Both the position numbers and the translations under genes were made by a program. From CAYNOZ01 sp964398955 (lineage in GTDB: Archaea; Methanobacteriota_B; Thermococci; Thermococcales; CAYNOZ01), in contig CAYNOZ010000057.1 of the NCBI GenBank assembly GCA_964398955.1, forward strand, positions 1 through 10,022: 10,022 nucleotides of DNA. The letters are read 5' to 3'. Positions 5,553-10,022 of this stretch are shown here, one piece after another. Position 1 is the first letter of the stretch. Each line of letters starts with the position of its first letter. The notes under the pieces were generated by a model, which worked only from the letters and a program-made list of their open reading frames with translations, was not told the DNA's origin and searched no databases.

Positions 5553-6779
5553 TTAGCTTTCCGCTTTTGACTTCTCCAATGCGTTTAGGAAGACCGAACC
5601 CCACTTGTCCGGATTTTTCTCTATCATCTCCACAAGCTCGCTTTCAAGGTTCTCTTTTGATATCTGTTCCTCGGTAACCTTTGACCTGTCGAGCAGAAGG
5701 CCACATTTCCTGCACCTTTCAGCGTCGTGAGGGTTGGAGCTTCCGCACCGATTACAGGTTTTAGGTTTAAGGTCCTGTTCCTTTTTCTCCTCCTCGACCT
5801 CCATCCCGTGGGCCTTCAGAACTGCGTTGTTCGTCCTCTTCCCGCTCTTCTTGATGTAGATTCTCGGCATCTCTGACCCATAGACCCAGCCGTATCGGTC
5901 GCACATCTGTACTTCGTTGAGGTGCTGAGCGTAGAAAGTTGCTGAGGCCTTCCTGAAAGCATGAGGATTGACCTTGCAGGAAAGATTCGCTCTATCTCTC
6001 AAGATTCTTAATCTTTTCCTGAGACACTGATAAGAGAGCGGTTCTCCGTAATTGTAATTGCTCACATTAACCCAGAGGTAGTTGTCATCGCTTGAATCAG
6101 GGTGATTTTCCAGCCACTTGTTTAGGTAGGGCTCTGCCATCGGCATAAGTACCTGCCTTGAACCTGTTTTTCCGTGGACAACTACCGATACTCCTCTATC
6201 CATTTGGTTCAAGTGTCCGACTTTCATGTTAAGAAACTCCCCGACTCTGAATCCTCCATCGAAAAGTGTCATAAGAATCGCCTTGTCGCGGGAGTTTTTG
6301 CACTCATCAATCATTCTCTTGACCTTCTCCTTTTCGGGGAGGTTCTTCGGAAGCTTGTTCGCATCCTTTCCAACCGAAGTGTCGATATTCTTGACTATAT
6401 CGGGGTACTCCTGACTCTTCCAGCTGTAGTTTTCCATCTCATCTCTGTTGATCCACCTAAAGAACTTCTTCAGGGTCAAAAGATAATCGTGCTTGGTCCA
6501 CTCAGAGTAATCTTCTTGCTCTATTCTCGCCTGAAGCTCCTTCACATCCTCTCGATCCATTTCTTCAAAGGCCCTGCTCACCCACTGTGCAACCTTTGAA
6601 ATCCTTATAAGATAGTAGTATCTACGGTCTATCTTTATGGATCTGACTGCTTCAAGATGTTCGTTAAATCCCTTGATTAGCTCGGCATTTTCCTGAGATA
6701 TTTTTGAACTCTCATCGACCCTCTCAAGAATCCTTTCTACGGCCCGTCTTTTGTTGTGAATGTCCCTCTCATCTACCAT
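5553..6779 (-). CDS. Tyrosine recombinase/integrase with C-terminal zinc ribbon (recombinase 1)
   Basis: A 408-residue site-specific recombinase. Residues about 30-120 are the SAM-like DNA-binding core domain. The catalytic domain carries R178 (GGFRVGEFLNM), K204 (VHGKTGSRQV), H273 and R276 (NPHAFRKASATF), W298 in the H/W position (RYGWVYG) and the nucleophile Y308 (PRIYIKKSG), so it looks intact. A zinc ribbon follows, with Cys at 342, 345, 356 and 359 (TCNRCGSSN, ERCRKCGLLL), then an acidic helical tail. I chose ATG at 6779 rather than 6854: the extension (MPSAGTSYSTTNAFLVLFGL) is not integrase-like and overlaps the inverted repeat, while a TATA-like GGTTTTATTC lies at the right distance for a leaderless start at 6779. 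Confidence 0.93.
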   Translation of the reverse strand: MVDERDIHNKRRAVERILERVDESSKISQENAELIKGFNEHLEAVRSIKIDRRYYYLIRISKVAQWVSRAFEEMDREDVKELQARIEQEDYSEWTKHDYLLTLKKFFRWINRDEMENYSWKSQEYPDIVKNIDTSVGKDANKLPKNLPEKEKVKRMIDECKNSRDKAILMTLFDGGFRVGEFLNMKVGHLNQMDRGVSVVVHGKTGSRQVLMPMAEPYLNKWLENHPDSSDDNYLWVNVSNYNYGEPLSYQCLRKRLRILRDRANLSCKVNPHAFRKASATFYAQHLNEVQMCDRYGWVYGSEMPRIYIKKSGKRTNNAVLKAHGMEVEEEKKEQDLKPKTCNRCGSSNPHDAERCRKCGLLLDRSKVTEEQISKENLESELVEMIEKNPDKWGSVFLNALEKSKAES

Positions 6780-6794
6780 ACAATAAACCTGTGA

Positions 6795-6893
6795 GAGGCC
6801 GAATAAAACCAAGAAGGCATTAGTAGTTGAATAGGAAGTGCCGGCGGAGGGCATTCGGAAGTCAACTACTAATGCCCTAGTTAAAACGGCCTC
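6795..6893. repeat. Long interrupted inverted repeat upstream of recombinase 1
   Basis: GGCATTAGTAGTTGA at 6816-6830 is matched by its perfect reverse complement at 6862-6876, with 31 bases between. An outer pair, GAGGCCG at 6795-6801 and CGGCCTC at 6887-6893, extends the symmetry. The core GGCATT appears a third time at 6850-6855. The left arm lies immediately upstream of the TATA-like box for recombinase 1, so it could be an operator for the integrase promoter, an attachment or accessory-binding site, or a structured RNA or DNA element. Confidence 0.7.
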
Positions 6894-6938
6894 TATTTCA
6901 AAATATTTCTAAATAAAATGGTATTTCAGGATTTAAAT

Positions 6939-6960
6939 ATTTAAAAAGCTCTCGAGAAGG
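6939..6960 (-). terminator. Possible terminator of the ATPase/membrane-protein operon
   Basis: On the minus strand, just past the stop at 6976, the palindrome TCTCGAGA is followed by GCTTTTTAAATATTTAAAT. U-rich stretches of this sort end archaeal transcripts. This rests on composition and position only. Confidence 0.3.
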
Positions 6961-6975
6961 GGATGAAACATCTTT

Positions 6976-7272
6976 CTACTCCCTGTTTAGTCTTCTATCC
7001 ATTATGTCCTTGTACTTGGAATCGTCTTTTCGGGGGGAGGAATGTAGAAGAGATCTTCTCAACCTGTCAAACTTTGAATCGCGATCATGAAGCTCGGCCC
7101 CCTCTTTCTCATCCCTATCTAATGGCCCCCATTCCAACGCGTAGCTGTCCTCCAAGGGTTCTATTTCTATCCTCTGATTTTCGTCTCTCTCAAGAATTCT
7201 ATCAACCAAATAGGGAACGTCCTCCTTATCCAGACCCTCCAATGAACTTTTCGAACTTTCATATTCTTCCAT
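6976..7272 (-). CDS. Acidic hypothetical protein, last gene of the ATPase operon
   Basis: A 98-residue, highly charged, soluble protein starting MEEYESSKSSLEGLDKEDVP and ending IMDRRLNRE. The first half is acidic (LVDRILERDENQRIEIEPLE); the last third is basic and rich in Arg/Lys (KFDRLRRSLLHSSPRKDD). It shows no membrane segment, Cys or recognised motif and may be partly disordered. The ATG follows the upstream stop by four bases with GGATGAT before it, so it belongs to the same operon as the two membrane proteins. The function is unknown; it could be a cytosolic partner of them. Confidence 0.65.
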   Translation of the reverse strand: MEEYESSKSSLEGLDKEDVPYLVDRILERDENQRIEIEPLEDSYALEWGPLDRDEKEGAELHDRDSKFDRLRRSLLHSSPRKDDSKYKDIMDRRLNRE

Positions 7273-7276
7273 AATA

Positions 7277-7564
7277 TCATCCTATATTCAGTGCCTCCAC
7301 TGCTATTCTCATGATAAGCAGAACCCAGCCGACGCAGACCAGGAACCAGAGTATCTTCTTCGAAAACTCGGTCACGGCCAAGAAAACTGTCAAGATTACA
7401 AGAATTCCGACTGAGGTCTCGAGGTCCGACGGTAGTGGGAAGCCGAGAAGCTTCTCAAAGAAATCGGCGGTCCATCCGCCTAACGTCTCTCCGAGTTCCT
7501 GAATCAGCCCGATTAGGCTGTCTATGGTCCTCTCCGTGGTCGGGGCCGTTATGTTGTCCGGCAT
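7277..7564 (-). CDS. Small membrane protein with two predicted transmembrane helices
   Basis: A 95-residue protein. Residues 11-45 form an amphipathic helix-rich region (ERTIDSLIGLIQELGETLGG, then WTADFFEKLLG). Two hydrophobic segments follow at about 51-66 (SVGILVILTVFLAVTE) and 71-88 (ILWFLVCVGWVLLIMRIA), separated by a short basic loop (FSKK), which suggests a hairpin with that loop on the cytoplasmic side. There is no cleavable signal. The ATG directly follows the TAG of the upstream gene, with GGAGG 11 bases before it. No family is recognised. It is one of two membrane proteins in the ATPase operon. Confidence 0.8.
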   Translation of the reverse strand: MPDNITAPTTERTIDSLIGLIQELGETLGGWTADFFEKLLGFPLPSDLETSVGILVILTVFLAVTEFSKKILWFLVCVGWVLLIMRIAVEALNIG

Positions 7565-7777
7565 CTATACCAAGTCCTCCAGCTCCTCGACCCTTTTCTC
7601 TAATTCTTTTGTATCGTCCCTCTGCAGGATGTAGAAAAATATTACCGTAAGGAAAATCGCTATGTCGGAGATCCTCAGTCTCGTGATGGCGCCCTCGGCC
7701 CTCACCGAGATTGCAGCCAAGCCTACGATGATGACTCCAAGGACAACCGGGACGGGCTTCAGCTTCTTAATCCTCAT
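7565..7777 (-). CDS. Small membrane protein with two helices and a C-terminal coiled coil
   Basis: A 70-residue protein from ATG at 7777. A basic N-terminus (MRIKKLKP) precedes transmembrane segment 1 at about 8-26 (PVPVVLGVIIVGLAAISV). Segment 2 is at about 36-52 (ISDIAIFLTVIFFYILQ), and the acidic coiled coil TKELEKRVEELEDLV closes the protein. The start is uncertain: GGAGGTG abuts this ATG, and a TTG at 7798 would add seven residues (MTSRLEV). Either way the gene overlaps the end of the ATPase gene, so translation is probably coupled. The charged C-terminal coil could be the docking site for a cytosolic partner such as the ATPase (inference). Confidence 0.78.
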   Translation of the reverse strand: MRIKKLKPVPVVLGVIIVGLAAISVRAEGAITRLRISDIAIFLTVIFFYILQRDDTKELEKRVEELEDLV

Positions 7778-8576
7778 CACCTCCAAACGTGAGGTCAAGC
7801 TCCTCTATCACGCTCTCCACGACCTCTGCGGTTAGCTTTCCTCTGCCTTCATCCTCAGCGGCTCTGGCGGAAATTTCCAGCAGGGTTAGCGCAAGCTTGC
7901 AGTCACCTCCACTCTCCGCGGCCGCCTGCGCTATCCTCTGGATGGACCCCTCGGTCCAGGAGCCCTCCCTGAAGGCCTTTTTGGCCCTCTCATTCAGGAT
8001 ATCGCTGATTTCCTCCTCGGAGTAGGCGCCGAACCTGACCGTCACCGGGACCAGCCTGGACCTGACCTGTCTCTTCATCTTTCGCAGGTTCTCCCTGTCC
8101 TTAGCCACCAAAATCAGCGAGAGGCCCTTCCCCACGAGCTCGCCCAGAGTGTAGAGCGCCCCCACGTTTGCGTTGGGGTAGCCGAAGCTATCGAGGGCGA
8201 CAATCAGGTTGCCCTTCCTGACCAGCCTCTCGACCTTCTCGTAGAGGGTGTCCACGGGCTTGCCCTTCCTCGGAACCGGCACCCCCAGCTCGATCAGTGT
8301 CTTGGCCAGAATCGCGGTTTTGGTCCTGTACTCCCAGCAGTCCAGGTAAACTGTGCTTGCCGTGGTGCTATCCTCGAGGTCCTGAAGGAGCCTTCTGACG
8401 CAGGTGGTCTTGCCCGAACCGGTCGGCCCGTAAACCAGGAGGACGTTTGACCTCTCGCTCACCGGGAGGAGGAACCTCTCCATCTGGTCAAGCTCGTTCT
8501 TCCTGTTCGTTAGATTTTCCGGAACGTGGTTGGAACTCAGATAGCTTTCGCGAAGAATAATCTCGTCATTTTTCAT
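7767..8576 (-). CDS. Orc1/Cdc6-like AAA+ ATPase lacking the C-terminal winged helix
   Basis: A 269-residue protein. The N-terminus (SYLSSNHVPENLTNRKNELD) matches the Orc1/Cdc6 lead-in. Walker A is at 50-58 (GPTGSGKTT) and the Walker B strand at 124-130 (LIVALDS), where Ser130 replaces the usual catalytic Glu. The sensor-1 strand (LSLILVAKD) has Lys-Asp where the family has Asn-Asp. Box VII is near 171-190 with R174 as a possible arginine finger (VRSRLVPVTVRFGAYSEEE), and the sensor-2 helix (GGDCKLALTLLEIS) has K227 for Arg. The protein ends after the lid; initiators of about 400 residues continue into a DNA-binding winged helix, which is absent. It is the first gene of an operon with two membrane proteins. 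A role as a membrane-linked switch ATPase is inferred; origin initiation is less likely. Confidence 0.85.
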   Translation of the reverse strand: MKNDEIILRESYLSSNHVPENLTNRKNELDQMERFLLPVSERSNVLLVYGPTGSGKTTCVRRLLQDLEDSTTASTVYLDCWEYRTKTAILAKTLIELGVPVPRKGKPVDTLYEKVERLVRKGNLIVALDSFGYPNANVGALYTLGELVGKGLSLILVAKDRENLRKMKRQVRSRLVPVTVRFGAYSEEEISDILNERAKKAFREGSWTEGSIQRIAQAAAESGGDCKLALTLLEISARAAEDEGRGKLTAEVVESVIEELDLTFGGDED

Positions 8577-8600
8577 GGAGAAATCTGGAAGAACATGGCC

Positions 8601-8607
8601 CTTTAAG
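8601..8607 (-). promoter_or_regulatory. TATA-like box for the ATPase operon
   Basis: The minus strand reads CTTAAAG 25-31 bases before the ATG at 8576, with no ribosome-binding site in between. This fits a leaderless archaeal transcript. The upstream copy of the 21-bp repeat begins about 35 bases further away. Confidence 0.4.
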
Positions 8608-8640
8608 CTGAGGATAGGGTGTAGTGTTCCGGTTGAACTT

Positions 8641-8661
8641 CGAAAAATGTAGTGCCTAAAA
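8641..8661 (-). repeat. 21-bp repeat, right copy of the inverted pair
   Basis: Read on the minus strand it matches 1413-1433 at 20 of 21 positions and contains CACTACATTTTTCG. It lies 5 bases past the stop of recombinase 2 and 65-85 bases upstream of the ATPase start. A second TGTAGTG (8620-8626) repeats part of it (8648-8654), and the short dyad GTTC/GAAC lies between them at 8625-8637. Confidence 0.6.
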
Positions 8662-8666
8662 ATTAT

Positions 8667-9899
8667 TTACTCGGCCATTTTCTTGAACTTTTCAAGAAGC
8701 TCCTTGTTCTCCCTGAACAGCTTCACCATCTCCATCATCTCGCCCATCTCGTCCAGCAGCTCCGGCCTATTAGCAGCAAGCCTCGAGAAATCGCCTCCGA
8801 CCTCCTCTTCCTCCTTCTGGAGTTCAATAACCGCTTCCTTGTCTAGGGCCATCGAGCAGCTCGGGCAGAACTTGGCAGTGGGCTCTATCCCTTCCTCCCC
8901 ACACCTCGGGCAAGTTTTCGGCTCCAAAGGCCCGCCTTCTTCCTTTTCCTCCTCGTCCAGAAGGTCATGCTTCTCGAGTATCTTTTTCTCAACGTCGGCT
9001 CCGCTCATGTGCATGTAGACCGAGGCCATGTCAGAGTTTCTGGTCCAGCCCATTATTATCTTCATGTCCTGCTCGGAGTACCCCTCCTTGGCCAGCTGGG
9101 TCGCCCTCGAGTGGCGGAAAAGGTGGGGGTATATGTTCTTGCTTATATCGGCCCTCTCAGCCAGAAGGTCGAGCCTGTCCCTGAGGCCGTAATGGCTAAA
9201 TCTCTCTCCGTAGTTCTTTGGGCCCAGGCTTATCCAGAGGGGTGCCTCCGGGTCGTTTTTGTCGGGGTGGTTCTCGATCCAAGTCTGCAGGTAGGGGGTG
9301 CTCTCTATCAGGCGTATCCTCCGGGTTCCCGTCTTCAGGGCCCCCTCGTCCGGGTTCAGCCGAACCACCGCCCCGTACTGATCGAACTCCACATTCTTTA
9401 TGTTCAGCCCCAAGAACTCTCCGACCCTGCATCCCGACTCGTAGAGAACTGAAACAAGGGCCCTGTCTCGGGGGTGGTCGCAGGCCTCGATCATGCTCTT
9501 GACTTCCTCGGGCGATAGCAGCTGGTCCGGGTGCATCTCGTTGGACCTGGGGGAGGTGGTGTTCATCCACCCCGTCTTCTCCGGCTCCTCGCCGTCGTTC
9601 AGCCACTTGTAGAACGTCTTGACTGCGAGCTTCTTCCTGCTGATAGTGGCCTCCTTGTATCCCTTGTCCATGAGTTCGCTGGCCCACTCCTCAAGATTCT
9701 CCTTTTCAAGCTCATCCAGCGGAAGGTCCGAAAAACGGTTTGCCAGCCTTTTTAAGGGTACGAGGTCCGACAGAACTGTGTTCCAGGACTTGCCTGAGGC
9801 CCTCCGGCTCCTTAGAAAACTGTTCAGAAGATCCCGGCTCTCGGGGTTCTCGACGCACTCTATATGGCCCCTGGCCTTCTCCTTCTGTGACTTTGCCAT
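8667..9899 (-). CDS. Tyrosine recombinase/integrase with C-terminal zinc ribbon (recombinase 2)
   Basis: A 410-residue site-specific recombinase with the same domain order as recombinase 1. The N-terminal SAM-like domain is at about 15-105. The catalytic residues are R158 (SGCRVGEFLGLN), K189 (ALKTGTRRI), H259 and R262 (YPHLFRHSRAT), W285 (MGWTRNSDM) and nucleophile Y295 (SVYMHMSG). A zinc ribbon has Cys at 330, 333, 345 and 348 (TCPRCGEEG, AKFCPSCSMAL). A Glu/Met-rich helical tail may mediate multimer contacts. All catalytic residues are present. I chose ATG at 9899 (MAKSQKEKARG); the 37-residue extension is not family-like, and a TATA-like GTTTAAC lies about 29-35 bases upstream, fitting a leaderless start. 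The protein is clearly diverged from recombinase 1. Confidence 0.94.
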   Translation of the reverse strand: MAKSQKEKARGHIECVENPESRDLLNSFLRSRRASGKSWNTVLSDLVPLKRLANRFSDLPLDELEKENLEEWASELMDKGYKEATISRKKLAVKTFYKWLNDGEEPEKTGWMNTTSPRSNEMHPDQLLSPEEVKSMIEACDHPRDRALVSVLYESGCRVGEFLGLNIKNVEFDQYGAVVRLNPDEGALKTGTRRIRLIESTPYLQTWIENHPDKNDPEAPLWISLGPKNYGERFSHYGLRDRLDLLAERADISKNIYPHLFRHSRATQLAKEGYSEQDMKIIMGWTRNSDMASVYMHMSGADVEKKILEKHDLLDEEEKEEGGPLEPKTCPRCGEEGIEPTAKFCPSCSMALDKEAVIELQKEEEEVGGDFSRLAANRPELLDEMGEMMEMVKLFRENKELLEKFKKMAE

Positions 9900-10022
9900 G
9901 TCGGTTTTCTCTATACCGGGTTTTCCTGTTAAACTTTCGGGTACGACTTGGGGTTTAATCCCACACCACGCAACACGATCTGGGACTGGGTAGCCGGTTA
10001 GGTAAATCAAAGGACCTTTCCC

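Noticed and set aside
6780..6854. N-terminal extension of recombinase 1 to an upstream ATG
   Set aside because: The extra residues are not integrase-like and would be encoded by the inverted repeat; the promoter fits the start at 6779.
9930..10022. Possible tRNA near the right edge (plus-strand GGGTAGCCGGTTAGGTAAATC; a GGGGTTTAATCCC T-arm-like piece)
   Set aside because: D-arm and T-arm pairing fail and the T-loop lacks the conserved C; it also lies upstream of the recombinase 2 promoter. A tRNA continuing past the window cannot be excluded.
1..10022. CRISPR array, rRNA or insertion-sequence transposase
   Set aside because: No regularly spaced repeats, rRNA motifs or transposase reading frames were seen on either strand.

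Overview
The window looks archaeal. The predicted proteins are rich in Glu/Asp, TATA-like boxes lie about 25-35 bases upstream of several starts that have no ribosome-binding site, and other starts carry GGAGGTGAT- or GGTGAT-type sites. Three families also point this way: a HerA-type ATPase, an Orc1/Cdc6-like ATPase, and tyrosine recombinases ending in a zinc ribbon. Acidic proteins of this kind suggest a euryarchaeal, possibly brine-adapted lineage, but nothing here fixes the taxon. There is no rRNA, convincing tRNA or CRISPR array. Almost every gene is on the minus strand; the exceptions are the partial gene at the left edge and a two-gene cassette at 5147-5549.

Layout. 2-205 is the 3' end of a plus-strand gene. 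223-662 is a two-gene minus operon of small proteins, driven from an unusually symmetrical divergent promoter centred near 720; the opposite side carries what looks like a small gene without its start codon (778-855). 852-1367 encodes a protein with a hydrophobic centre and a coiled coil. 1493-2271 is a GNAT acetyltransferase translationally coupled to a half-length DUF1697 protein. 2465-4450 is a large HerA/FtsK-superfamily ATPase with a winged-helix and possible nuclease-like tail. 4623-5045 is an orphan protein. 5147-5549 is a small-protein plus winged-helix regulator operon with a dyad over its promoter. 5553-6779 is tyrosine recombinase 1, with a long inverted repeat upstream. 6976-8576 is a four-gene operon: an Orc1/Cdc6-like ATPase lacking the DNA-binding C-terminus, two small membrane proteins and an acidic protein. 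8667-9899 is tyrosine recombinase 2, with the same architecture as recombinase 1.

Interpretation. Two integrases, a DNA-translocase-type ATPase, a replication-initiator-like ATPase, a small regulator and many orphan genes make an integrated mobile element, or a pile-up of two, the likeliest reading (inference). A 21-bp sequence with one mismatch occurs as an inverted pair at 1413-1433 and 8641-8661. It brackets about 7.2 kb, and one copy sits 5 bp from the recombinase 2 stop codon. This could mark recombination sites, possibly for inversion, or a shared operator. The most system-like module is the operon at 6976-8576, a truncated Cdc6-type ATPase with a changed Walker B acid encoded with two small membrane proteins; I know of no named system with this composition.
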